From NCBI GenBank assembly GCA_016219005.1, contig JACRCN010000094.1:1-64000 (forward strand): a stretch of 64,000 bases of DNA, written 5' to 3'. The notes below the pieces were generated by a model. That model was not told the origin of the DNA and did no database searches. It saw nothing but the letters and a program-made list of their open reading frames with translations. This stretch comes from Deltaproteobacteria bacterium. GTDB lineage: Bacteria > Desulfobacterota > Desulfobacteria > Desulfobacterales > SpSt-501. Below are positions 37,568 to 45,149 of the stretch, in pieces (the first letter of the stretch is position 1; the number at the start of each line of letters is the position of its first letter). Made by a program: the position numbers and the translations under genes.

Positions 37568-38314
37568 ATGCCGCGCCCACGAAAATGCAGGATGGTGGAT
37601 GCCAAGCCCGGTGTGTGGCTGTTCAAACCCCAGGGGATTCCGGCGCGGCTCCTCGACGAGGTCTACTTGCCGATCGAGGGTTACGAAGCGCTGAGGTTGG
37701 CCGACCTCGAAGGGTTGCGACAGGACGAAGCGGCCGCGAAGATGAAGGTTTCGCGCCAGACATTCGGACGTATTCTGGCGGACGCCCGCCGGGCGGTGGC
37801 GGATGCCCTCATCCATGGGCTGGCGCTGCGCATCGAAGGCGGCGCCTACCGCATGCAGGGCGACAACCTGGAAAAAACGATGGGCGAGGACGCTGGTGCT
37901 TGCATAGTGCAGCCCGCCGCCCACACCTCTCAGAGGAAATCGAACATGCGAAAAATCGCGGTGAGCAGTGAGGGTCCCGCCCTCGACAGCCCGGTGGACC
38001 CGAGGTTCGGCCGGGCCGCCGGTTTTGTCATCATCGATCCCGAATCCATGGCGTTTGAATACGTCGACAACGGCGCCTCCCAGGCCATGAACCAGGGCGC
38101 CGGAATTCAGGCAGCGGAGCTCATGACCCAACACGATGTGGGCGTGGTGCTGACCGGCTATGTCGGTCCCAAGGCCTTTCACTCGCTCGCGGCCGTCGGC
38201 ATCAAGATCGGTCAGAACCTCGAAGGCCTCAGCGTGCGCGCGGCCGTGGAAAAGTACAAAAGCGGACAGGTCTCCATCGCCGAGGCCCCCAACCGCACCG
38301 GGGGCCGGCCATGA
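37568..38314 (+). CDS. Fusion of a DUF134 DNA-binding domain and a NifX/NifB-like Fe-Mo-cofactor-binding domain
   Basis: 248 residues. Residues 1-105 are DUF134 (MPRPRKCRM, FKPQGIPARLL, HTH in DEAAAKMKVSRQTFGRIL). After a short linker, residues 130-245 are a dinitrogenase iron-molybdenum cofactor fold (KIAVSSEGPALDSPVDPRFGRAAGFVIID, GASQAMNQGAGIQAAELM, VLTGYVGPKAFHSL). The two parts usually occur as separate proteins, so this looks like a one-chain regulator with a cofactor- or Fe-S-sensing domain. I start it at ATG 37568, since DUF134 homology begins there; an in-frame codon at 37550 would lie in the operator. It overlaps the next gene by 4 bases. Confidence 0.85.
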   Translation: MPRPRKCRMVDAKPGVWLFKPQGIPARLLDEVYLPIEGYEALRLADLEGLRQDEAAAKMKVSRQTFGRILADARRAVADALIHGLALRIEGGAYRMQGDNLEKTMGEDAGACIVQPAAHTSQRKSNMRKIAVSSEGPALDSPVDPRFGRAAGFVIIDPESMAFEYVDNGASQAMNQGAGIQAAELMTQHDVGVVLTGYVGPKAFHSLAAVGIKIGQNLEGLSVRAAVEKYKSGQVSIAEAPNRTGGRP

Positions 38315-39198
38315 TCGTTGCTATAGCGAGCGGCAAGGGCGGCACCGGCAAGACCACCGTCACCGGCTCTCTGGCCTGGGTATGGAACCGTAAGGTGACG
38401 GCTGTCGATCTCGATGTGGAGGAGCCGAACCTGCATCTTTTTCTGAAGCCGGAGATTCTTGGCCGTGAGGTCGCTGCACTCGAAGTGCCCGTCGCGGATG
38501 AATCCAAGTGCACGGCCTGCCGGGCCTGCGCCGACCTGTGCCAGTTCAAAGCCATCAGCGTCCTGGGTTCGGTGCTGTTGACGTTTCCGGAAATGTGCCA
38601 CGGCTGCGGCGGGTGCATCGCCGTGTGCCCGGAGAAGGCGTTGTCTTCCGGCACCCGCGAGCTGGGGGAAATCCTGTGGGGCCGGGCTGCGGGCCGCATC
38701 GGCTTTTGCATGGGACGCCTGCGGGTCGGGGAGGCCATGAGCCCGCCGCTGATGCGGGCGGTAATGGAAAAGCTCGCGAGCGCCTCGCCAAACGCGCCGA
38801 CCGACGTCCTCATCGACGCCCCGCCGGGCACGAGCTGCCCCGCCATCAACGCGGTGCTGCCGAGTGATGCCATTGTGCTCGTTACCGAGCCGACACCCTT
38901 CGGTAACCATGACTTCCGGCTGGCGCACGCCGCCTTCCGTCCCCTGGAAAAACCCATGGCCGTTATCATCAACCGCGCCGGGCTGGGGGACCGCTCCGTC
39001 TACGAGTACTGCCACAGCGAACACCTGCCCATCCTGGCCGAGATCCCCTTCGACCGGCGCCTGGCCGAAGCCTACTCGCGCGGGCGGATCGTGGCCGAAG
39101 CCCTGCCGGCAATGAATCAGGTGTTCACCGAACTGGTCTGCCGGCTGCGCGAGTGGGCTCCGGTCGAATCCGTCCGGGAGGTGGCGCTCGATGCCTGA
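38311..39198 (+). CDS. MinD/MRP-type P-loop ATPase with two 4Fe-4S motifs
   Basis: 295 residues. The deviant Walker A SGKGGTGKTTV is at residues 7-17, with DLDVEEPNLHLFL following. A ferredoxin domain is inserted at about 60-115 (CTACRACADLCQF and CHGCGGCIAVCP), and the ATPase then resumes with DVLIDAPPGTSCP and TEPTPFG. The arrangement is the same as the paired ATPases of the ORP/MRP cluster of Desulfovibrio, which are linked to cell division and Fe-S/cofactor handling. It overlaps the next, homologous ATPase gene by 8 bases. Function beyond ATP- and cluster-binding is not established by the sequence. Confidence 0.9.
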   Translation: MIVAIASGKGGTGKTTVTGSLAWVWNRKVTAVDLDVEEPNLHLFLKPEILGREVAALEVPVADESKCTACRACADLCQFKAISVLGSVLLTFPEMCHGCGGCIAVCPEKALSSGTRELGEILWGRAAGRIGFCMGRLRVGEAMSPPLMRAVMEKLASASPNAPTDVLIDAPPGTSCPAINAVLPSDAIVLVTEPTPFGNHDFRLAHAAFRPLEKPMAVIINRAGLGDRSVYEYCHSEHLPILAEIPFDRRLAEAYSRGRIVAEALPAMNQVFTELVCRLREWAPVESVREVALDA

Positions 39199-40105
39199 AA
39201 TCGTCGTCATCAGCGGCAAAGGCGGAACGGGCAAGACCTCCCTCACCGCCGCCTTCGCCCACCTGGCCAAAGCGGCCGTCGTCTGCGACCTGGATGTAGA
39301 CGCTCCGGACCTGCATTTGATCCTCCAGCCCGAAATCGAGACCCGGCAGGATTTTTTCTCGGGCCACGAAGCCATCATCGATCCGGCCGACTGCACCCGC
39401 TGCGGCCTGTGCGCGGACGTCTGCCGCTACCAGGCCGTAATCAGCGCTTCCGGCGGTTTTTCGATCAACCCCTTGAAATGCGAGGGCTGCAAGGTCTGCG
39501 TGCACTTCTGCCCGGCCCAGGCCATCCGCTTTCCGGAGCGGCATTGCGGCCGGTGGTTCCTCTCGCGCACCCGCTTCGGCCCCCTGGTCCACGCCCAGCT
39601 GTTCCCGGGCGCGGAGAACTCCGGGCGACTGGTGGCGCTCCTGCGGCAGAAGGCGCGGGAACTGGCATCGCAAACCGGTCGCACACTGATCCTCTCCGAC
39701 GGATCGCCGGGGATCGGCTGCCCTGTGATCAGCTCCCTGACGGGCACCGATGCCGCCGTGCTGGTGACGGAACCGACCCCCTCCGGCCTGCATGACCTGC
39801 AGCGCGTGGCCGACCTCTGCCGGCACTTCACCATCCCGATCGGGGTGATCGTCAACAAGGCAGATTTGAACCCCGAAACCACGGAGGCCGTCCAACGCTG
39901 GTGCGAGGCCGAGAATGCTGATTTTCTCGGCGCCCTGCCCTATGACCCGGCCGTGACCGAGGCCATGGTCCGACGGCAGGCCGTTACCGAATTTTCCGAC
40001 AACGGCTCGTCCGCGCCCATCCGCATGGTCTGGGCCAGGATTGTCGAGCAGATGCAACGGACTCGATCGCCCCGGACGGCCGTAACGGCCGCCCCTGTAA
40101 AATAA
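39191..40105 (+). CDS. Second MinD/MRP-type P-loop ATPase with two 4Fe-4S motifs
   Basis: 304 residues and clearly paralogous to the preceding gene product: SGKGGTGKTSL, DLDVDAPDLHLIL, ferredoxin motifs CTRCGLCADVCRY and CEGCKVCVHFCP, ILSDGSPGIGCP and TEPTPSG. The aspartate of the distal Walker motif sits in SDGSPG where the first copy has DAPPG. The pair probably forms a heterodimer. It continues the operon; a NifX-like gene follows after 22 bases with its own ribosome site. Confidence 0.9.
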   Translation: MPEIVVISGKGGTGKTSLTAAFAHLAKAAVVCDLDVDAPDLHLILQPEIETRQDFFSGHEAIIDPADCTRCGLCADVCRYQAVISASGGFSINPLKCEGCKVCVHFCPAQAIRFPERHCGRWFLSRTRFGPLVHAQLFPGAENSGRLVALLRQKARELASQTGRTLILSDGSPGIGCPVISSLTGTDAAVLVTEPTPSGLHDLQRVADLCRHFTIPIGVIVNKADLNPETTEAVQRWCEAENADFLGALPYDPAVTEAMVRRQAVTEFSDNGSSAPIRMVWARIVEQMQRTRSPRTAVTAAPVK

Positions 40106-40127
40106 AACCATGAGAGAGGAGCAGATC

Positions 40128-40511
40128 ATGAACACGATTGTTGCCATTCCGTCCAGCACCCCCGGAGGCCTTGATTCCGCCATCGGGGCTCACTTCGGCC
40201 ACTGCGAGCTTTACACGCTGGTCACGCTCGAAGACAGCCAGGTCAAATCGGTCGATGTCATTCCCAACGTGGCCCACGAGCAGGGCGGCTGCATGGCACC
40301 GGTGAGCTACCTGGCGCAAAACCGCGTCCGGGTGCTGCTCGCCGGCGGCATGGGCATGCGCCCGCTGATGGGTTTCCAGCAGATGGGTATCCAGGTCTAT
40401 CACTGCGGCCAGGCCCAAACGGTGGCCGAAGCCGTGCAGGCCTTCGGCGAAGGGCGGCTATCGCAGTTCAGCCAACAGCACACCTGCGGTGGAGGCGGCG
40501 GGCAACACTAG
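40128..40511 (+). CDS. NifX/NifB-family dinitrogenase iron-molybdenum cofactor-like protein
   Basis: A 127-residue single-domain protein: VAIPSSTPGGLDSAIGAHFGHCELYTLV, GCMAPVSYLAQNRV and VLLAGGMGMRPLMGF are typical of the fold. The C-terminus ends in a Cys/Gly/His tail (HTCGGGGGQH) common in this group and probably metal-binding. ATG 40128 follows GAGAGGAG. Homologues include the orange protein ORP, which binds a Mo-Cu cluster; whether this one does so cannot be told. Second copy of the fold in the operon, the other being fused to DUF134. Confidence 0.87.
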   Translation: MNTIVAIPSSTPGGLDSAIGAHFGHCELYTLVTLEDSQVKSVDVIPNVAHEQGGCMAPVSYLAQNRVRVLLAGGMGMRPLMGFQQMGIQVYHCGQAQTVAEAVQAFGEGRLSQFSQQHTCGGGGGQH

Positions 40512-40576
40512 AATCGATTTCATAACCCAGTCAGACAACCGATGGCAGCGCTGCCCCGCGGCGCGGAATTTACGGC

Positions 40577-40990
40577 ATGGTTGATTTCCAGAAACTCAAG
40601 AACCGGTTCATCCGGCACGTGAATATGCCGAGCAACCTGGGGGCCATCGAAGCCCCCTCCGGCCGGGCGGTGGGTGTCGGCCAGTGCGGGGATTCCGTCG
40701 AAGTGACGCTGCAAGTGGAAGACGAGCGCATCTGCGATATCCGGTATATCCCCCGCGGCTGCGCGTTCACCATCGCCTGCTCCAGCGCCATGAGCGAGCT
40801 GGCTAAAAACCGCACGCTGGAGCAGGCTCTGGAAATCTCCCCCCAGGATGTCGAATCCGAACTGGGGGGACTTCCGGAGGACCATCTGCACTGCGCCCGC
40901 CTCGCGGTCAACACCCTGGGAGAAGCCATCGCCGATTGCTACCGCCGGAGGGTTGCACCCATCTCCCATCCGGACAACCCGGCCAGCTAA
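40577..40990 (+). CDS. NifU/IscU-like iron-sulfur scaffold protein
   Basis: A 137-residue protein matching the N-terminal IscU-like fold: GQCGDSVEVTLQVEDERICDIRYIPRGCAFTIACSSAMSEL contains the CGD and two further Cys, and the third scaffold Cys lies in HLHCARLAVNTLGEA. The typical cluster-assembly residues are thus present. There is no C-terminal NifU domain. It would supply Fe-S clusters to the ferredoxin-containing ATPases or to the Ech and Hdr proteins encoded nearby; the client is inference. The next gene follows after 14 bases. Confidence 0.82.
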   Translation: MVDFQKLKNRFIRHVNMPSNLGAIEAPSGRAVGVGQCGDSVEVTLQVEDERICDIRYIPRGCAFTIACSSAMSELAKNRTLEQALEISPQDVESELGGLPEDHLHCARLAVNTLGEAIADCYRRRVAPISHPDNPAS

Positions 40991-41004
40991 GGAGTGCCCG
41001 CACA

Positions 41005-41262
41005 ATGCCCATATTTGAAGTCCACTGTCGCCACTGCGATTACCAGGGGGAGTTGCTGGTGTTGTCCGCCGAAACTCCGCTGGCGTGCCCGGCCTGCGGG
41101 GCCGCCAACCCGGAAAAGCTGATGTCGCCCACGAGTCCGCTCAGCGGCAACAGCCGCAGCCGCACTCCCGGCCCCAAGGACCACGGCTGCTGCGGCAGCC
41201 GTCCGGCCGAAGCCGGCTGCGCAGGACCGGGTTCCTGCTGCGGGCACAATCGTTCAGTCTAA
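41005..41262 (+). CDS. FmdB-type zinc-ribbon protein
   Basis: An 85-residue protein. The first 40 residues have PIFEVHCRHCDYQGELL and CPACG, the two CxxC pairs of the FmdB regulatory family. The tail has CCGS, GCAGPGSCCGH and is Cys-rich. AAGGAGTG precedes ATG 41005; the frame is open further upstream but overlaps the NifU-like gene. Such proteins accompany Fe-S and formate/amide regulons, but their role is not known. Confidence 0.78.
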   Translation: MPIFEVHCRHCDYQGELLVLSAETPLACPACGAANPEKLMSPTSPLSGNSRSRTPGPKDHGCCGSRPAEAGCAGPGSCCGHNRSV

Positions 41263-41280
41263 CTCGAGGGGAGGCTCAGG

Positions 41281-41688
41281 ATGACACACAGGATTCTGGT
41301 GGTCACGTCGGACCCGAAACGTTTGGCCGAATTCGCCAGCTGCCTGACGGCAAGCCATGAAATTCACGTGGCGTGGGCAGATTCCGGCGCCGCAGCGCTC
41401 TCCGACGTCAGGCAGCATCCCCCGCTCGGCGTGATCGTCGACGAAGACCTCCCGGACATGCCGGGGCTGGAACTCGTGCGCCGCCTGTTGCCCATCAATG
41501 CCATGATCAACACGGCGGTGATCAGCAGCCTTCCGGAAGCGGTCTTCCACGAAACCAGCGAAGGGCTCGGGATCCTCGCCCAACTGCCCCCGGCCCCGAC
41601 CGAATCCCATGCTCGGGACTTGCTGGCACGGCTCAAGCGCATGCGTGTGGCAACGGCCTTGGGGGGGACATCACCTGCACGCGCCTGA
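41281..41688 (+). CDS. Degenerate receiver-like protein
   Basis: A 135-residue protein with a receiver fold. The phosphoacceptor-like Asp is kept (VIVDEDLPDMPG), but the N-terminal acidic pair is reduced to a single TSDP, the Thr/Ser position is SS, and the conserved Lys is replaced (AQLPP instead of a KPP-like turn). It may therefore bind partners without normal phosphoryl chemistry. The ribosome site is GAGGGGAGG, 9 bases upstream. It is the last gene of the plus-strand cluster and converges on echF. Confidence 0.7.
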   Translation: MTHRILVVTSDPKRLAEFASCLTASHEIHVAWADSGAAALSDVRQHPPLGVIVDEDLPDMPGLELVRRLLPINAMINTAVISSLPEAVFHETSEGLGILAQLPPAPTESHARDLLARLKRMRVATALGGTSPARA

Positions 41689-41786
41689 GGACCGGAACGC
41701 GGTTCTTCTTCCCGCTGGCGCCGTCCGCCATTCTCGGCAGGCGCCGATGGCTCGATGGGCTTATGAATGCGCCGGGGCTGAGGGAT

Positions 41787-42206
41787 TCATCCGGTGGCTG
41801 CGGGTCCTTCGGGTTCAACGGGGGCGGGTTTGTCTTTTTCGGCTTCCTTATCCTTTTCCCTGGACTTTTTCTTGAGCTCGCCCTGCATGCTGATCAGGAT
41901 GCGTTTGTCCACGGAGCGAAGGTATTGGGTCTTCTGGGAAAGGCTTTTAGCCGGGCAGATGTCCACGCACACCCCGCAGAAGACACAGGCGAAGGGGTCG
42001 TAATTCCAAACGGCGGCTTTGCGGTCGACCTGGATGCACTGGGACGGGCACCTGACTTCGCAGCTGCCGCAGAAGATGCAGCGCACAATGTCGTTCACGA
42101 GTTCGCCGCGCACCTTGTCGAACGCTTCGCGCACCTCGAAGGGATAGCGCCGGGTCGACTTCCTGACCACAAGGTTCCGCAGGATGTTATGCGTCATCTT
42201 GAACAT
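41787..42206 (-). CDS. echF: Ech-type hydrogenase, ferredoxin-like subunit (NuoI homologue)
   Basis: A 139-residue protein with two 4Fe-4S motifs, CIFCGSCEVRCP and CVFCGVCVDICP, which relay electrons from soluble ferredoxin to the small subunit in group 4 [NiFe] hydrogenases. The C-terminal 45 residues are a charged Lys/Glu/Pro tail. It is the last gene of the ech operon, 25 bases after echE. Confidence 0.9.
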   Translation of the reverse strand: MFKMTHNILRNLVVRKSTRRYPFEVREAFDKVRGELVNDIVRCIFCGSCEVRCPSQCIQVDRKAAVWNYDPFACVFCGVCVDICPAKSLSQKTQYLRSVDKRILISMQGELKKKSREKDKEAEKDKPAPVEPEGPAATG

Positions 42207-42231
42207 GGACGGATATCTCCTATTGCGCCGC

Positions 42232-43314
42232 TCAGCGCTCGGTGCAGCTGATGCACGGATCGATGGACAGGGTCACCACCGGCACGTCGGACAAATACAC
42301 CCCGGGCAGCATGGCGAGCAGCGGTGGAATGTTGGCGAAGGTTGGGGTGCGAATCCTTAAACGATCCAGGTTTTTTTCCCCGGACCCTTTGAAATAATAC
42401 AGCAGCTCGCCCCGCGGCTGCTCCACCCGCATGACCGTCTCCCCCTTCGGGGGCTTGAGGCTCTTGACCTTGGCCCGCACCTCGCCCGCGGGCAGCTTGT
42501 CGAGCGCCCGGCGGATCAGGTCGACGCTGGCCAGGGCCTCGCGAAACCGCACCTTGCTGCGGGCGTAGCAGTCACCCTCGGTTTCCACGACGGGCTCGAA
42601 GTAAAGTTCCCCGTAAGCCGCATAGCTCGTCTGGCGCGTGTCCTGGGACAGCCCGCTGCCGCGCGCCACGGGTCCCACGGCGCCCAGCTCGTAGGCCTGC
42701 TGAGCGGTGAGGACCCCCTTGCCCACGGTGCGCTTCTTGACCGTGTAGTCCTCCATCATGGTGGTCTGCAGGCGCTGGATCTGCTCCTCCACCCAGTCCA
42801 GTTCCGTCAGAAGCCAGCGGGTCTGCTCAGCACTCAGATCCCGGCGCACCCCGCCGATCACGTTGACCGACACGATCACCCGGTTGCCGGTCGTGGACTC
42901 GCTGATGTCCATGATCTTTTCGCGAATGCGCCAGAACTGCATGAACAGGCTCTCGAAGCCGAAGCTGTCGGCAAAGAGCCCCAGCCAGAGCAGGTGGCTC
43001 TGAATCCGGTGCACCTCGGACCAGATGACCCGCAGGAACTGGGCGCGCGGCGGCACTTCGACCGCCATCAGCTCCTCGATGCCCATGCAATAACAGTGCG
43101 CGTGAATCATCGAGCAGATCCCGCAGACGCGCTCGACGACCTGGATCATCTGGTGGAAATCGCGGACGTCTGCCAGCCTCTCCAGCCCCCGGTGGACATA
43201 GCCCAGATTCGGGATGGCCTCGACAACCCGTTCATCGACCAGCGTCAGCTTCAAGTGAATGGGCTCGGGCAGCACGGGGTGCTGGGGCCCGAAGGGGATG
43301 ACTGTCTTGCGCAT
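42232..43314 (-). CDS. echE: Ech-type [NiFe] hydrogenase large subunit (NuoD homologue)
   Basis: 360 residues. Both nickel-binding Cys pairs are intact: RVCGICSMIHAH at about residue 63 and DPCISCTER at the very C-terminus. That separates a true hydrogenase from complex I-like relatives, which have lost them. The protein ends three residues after the last Cys, so no cleavable C-terminal peptide is present, as in some Ech enzymes. It catalyses H2 evolution or oxidation with ferredoxin, coupled to ion translocation by EchA/EchB. Fifth gene of the operon. Confidence 0.95.
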   Translation of the reverse strand: MRKTVIPFGPQHPVLPEPIHLKLTLVDERVVEAIPNLGYVHRGLERLADVRDFHQMIQVVERVCGICSMIHAHCYCMGIEELMAVEVPPRAQFLRVIWSEVHRIQSHLLWLGLFADSFGFESLFMQFWRIREKIMDISESTTGNRVIVSVNVIGGVRRDLSAEQTRWLLTELDWVEEQIQRLQTTMMEDYTVKKRTVGKGVLTAQQAYELGAVGPVARGSGLSQDTRQTSYAAYGELYFEPVVETEGDCYARSKVRFREALASVDLIRRALDKLPAGEVRAKVKSLKPPKGETVMRVEQPRGELLYYFKGSGEKNLDRLRIRTPTFANIPPLLAMLPGVYLSDVPVVTLSIDPCISCTER

Positions 43315-43364
43315 CAGAATGTCTCCACGTCTGGATGGCTTCTAAAAAAAACCGGATTTCCGCG

Positions 43365-43823
43365 TCATGAGTCCATCTCGCCCGGGGCCGGTTCCCCCGG
43401 CATCGCTGCGGCCGGCGGCTCAGCCGGTTCGGCATGCGCGATCGACGGGGCCGAGGTTTTTTCAGCGGTCTGGATGCTGAACTTGCAGAACGGCGTCTTG
43501 AGCGCTTCCTCTTCCAGATAGAGCATCCCCTGGAAGTCCACGACCAGACCCTGGAACTTCAGGCCGAAGAAATCCTGGATCTCGTTTTCGATCAGCAACG
43601 CGGCAAAATACACGGGCGAGATGCTCGGCACCGGTTCCGCCTTCATCGCGGTCAGCCGCAGGTGCTTGAGGCCCAGGTCCTTGTCGAAATGGTAGAGGAC
43701 GTCGATGCAATTCGCGTCGATTTCGGTGCAGGAGAGGGTCACGAGACGATAGCCCTGGATTTTGAGCTTCGCCACCTCTCCGATGAGGTCGGCCGGGCGG
43801 ACGGGTGTGATCTCTTCGCGCAT
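43365..43823 (-). CDS. echD: Ech-type hydrogenase subunit EchD (NuoC-like)
   Basis: A 152-residue protein. The LIENEIQDFFGLKFQGL segment matches the NuoC/EchD family's conserved E-x-x-x-DFFG stretch, and the preceding beta-rich part fits. About 35 Ala/Pro/Glu-rich residues form a tail. It has no cofactor motifs and probably has a structural role. It lies between echC (4 bases) and echE (50 bases). Confidence 0.88.
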   Translation of the reverse strand: MREEITPVRPADLIGEVAKLKIQGYRLVTLSCTEIDANCIDVLYHFDKDLGLKHLRLTAMKAEPVPSISPVYFAALLIENEIQDFFGLKFQGLVVDFQGMLYLEEEALKTPFCKFSIQTAEKTSAPSIAHAEPAEPPAAAMPGEPAPGEMDS

Positions 43824-43827
43824 GGTC

Positions 43828-44301
43828 TCAAGCCTCTTTTTCCACGGAGGGTTGCTCGTGCAGGCGCTGCAGCTTCTGCAGGCCGAGCACGACGCCGTCG
43901 ATGATGGCCTCGGGCTTGGGCGGGCAGCCCGGCACGTAGACGTCGACCGGCAGCACCTTGTGGATCCCGCCGACGACGTTGTAGGCCTCCCGGAAAATGC
44001 CCCCCGACAGGCCGCAGGCGCCGATGGCCACCACCAGCTTCGGGCTGGGCATCTGCGCGTGCAGATTGGTCAGCACCTTCTTGTTGCGGTGGTTGACCGT
44101 ACCGCTGACGAGCAGAACGTCGGCGTGGAAAGGGTTGCCCACGTTGATGATGCCGAAACGCTCCACGTCGTAGACCGGCGTCAGACAGGCCAGGATCTCG
44201 ATGTCGCACCCGTTGCAGCTGCCGCAGTCGAAGTGCAGCAGCCAGGGAGACTTGGAGCGCATCCGATTGATAAACCGTTTTACCGCTTGCATACGCATCA
44301 T
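43828..44301 (-). CDS. echC: Ech-type [NiFe] hydrogenase small subunit (NuoB homologue)
   Basis: A 157-residue protein with the cluster motif DCGSCNGCDIE near residue 25, ACGLSGG and the final PGCPPKPEAI, giving the four Cys of the proximal 4Fe-4S cluster. It overlaps echB by 4 bases. Two further in-frame Met codons lie within the first four codons, so the exact start may shift by a few residues. Confidence 0.94.
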   Translation of the reverse strand: MMRMQAVKRFINRMRSKSPWLLHFDCGSCNGCDIEILACLTPVYDVERFGIINVGNPFHADVLLVSGTVNHRNKKVLTNLHAQMPSPKLVVAIGACGLSGGIFREAYNVVGGIHKVLPVDVYVPGCPPKPEAIIDGVVLGLQKLQRLHEQPSVEKEA

Positions 44302-45149
44302 CCTTGATGGAGCCAGATAAGATTCACCAGGGAAAGGGTCAGCCCCACGCCCCAGACGTAGCTGAGCATCCAGCGCCAGTTCATCCGGGAGGTGATGTTG
44401 TCCACCAGCACCTCGAGGAAGTAGGTGGCTACCAGCAGGATCGCCATCCCGAACCAGTTAGTGGCCCAGAACAGGCTGCAGATGCCCAGCAGCAGAATGA
44501 CTTCAAACCAGTGGGCGATCTCGGTCAGCGCCAGGAAGGGCCCGGAATAGTCGGTGAGCAGCCCCTTGACGAGTTCCTGGTGGGCGTGGTGGCAGGTGGA
44601 CAGGTCGAAGGGCGATTTGCGCAGCTTGATGGTCAGCACGTAGCCGAGCACGATGAACAGAAACGGCAGCTTCAGCAGCAGGGGCTCGCGCCAGGCGTAA
44701 ATGCTCGTCAGCTTGAAGCTGCCGGTCTCGAGATAGAACCCCACCACCACCAGGACGAGCAGCGGCTCGTAGGAGAGGATCTGCAAAAGCTCCCGGTGGG
44801 CGCCGATGTGGCTGTAGGGCGAGGTGGACGACAGCGCGCCCACGACCAGCATGACCGCCCCCACGGCCTGCACGAACAGGATCAGCAGCAGGTCGGACTG
44901 CAGGAAGAAGAGCACCAGGGCGATAGAGGAGGCCGCGATGTAGCAATAGGCGCAGAAGACCTGCCAGACGTTGACCACCAGGGATTCCTTGAAAAGCAGC
45001 TTGGCCACGTCGTAGAACGGCTGCAGCAGGGGCGGGCCGATGCGCGACTGCATGCGGGCGGTCAGGATGCGGTCCATGCCGCTGACGAGCCCTCCGAGGA
45101 TCGGGCCGGCGATCAGCCCGCAGGCAATCAGGATGGCGGTCCTCGTCAC
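44298..45149 (-). CDS. echB: Ech-type hydrogenase membrane subunit EchB (NuoH homologue)
   Basis: A 283-residue membrane protein with about eight hydrophobic segments. RMQSRIGPPLLQPFYDVAK and SPFDLSTCHHAHQELV match the conserved cytoplasmic loops of the NuoH family that contact the quinone/hydrogenase module. It overlaps both neighbours by 4 bases, typical of tight translational coupling. Confidence 0.93.
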   Translation of the reverse strand: MTRTAILIACGLIAGPILGGLVSGMDRILTARMQSRIGPPLLQPFYDVAKLLFKESLVVNVWQVFCAYCYIAASSIALVLFFLQSDLLLILFVQAVGAVMLVVGALSSTSPYSHIGAHRELLQILSYEPLLVLVVVGFYLETGSFKLTSIYAWREPLLLKLPFLFIVLGYVLTIKLRKSPFDLSTCHHAHQELVKGLLTDYSGPFLALTEIAHWFEVILLLGICSLFWATNWFGMAILLVATYFLEVLVDNITSRMNWRWMLSYVWGVGLTLSLVNLIWLHQG

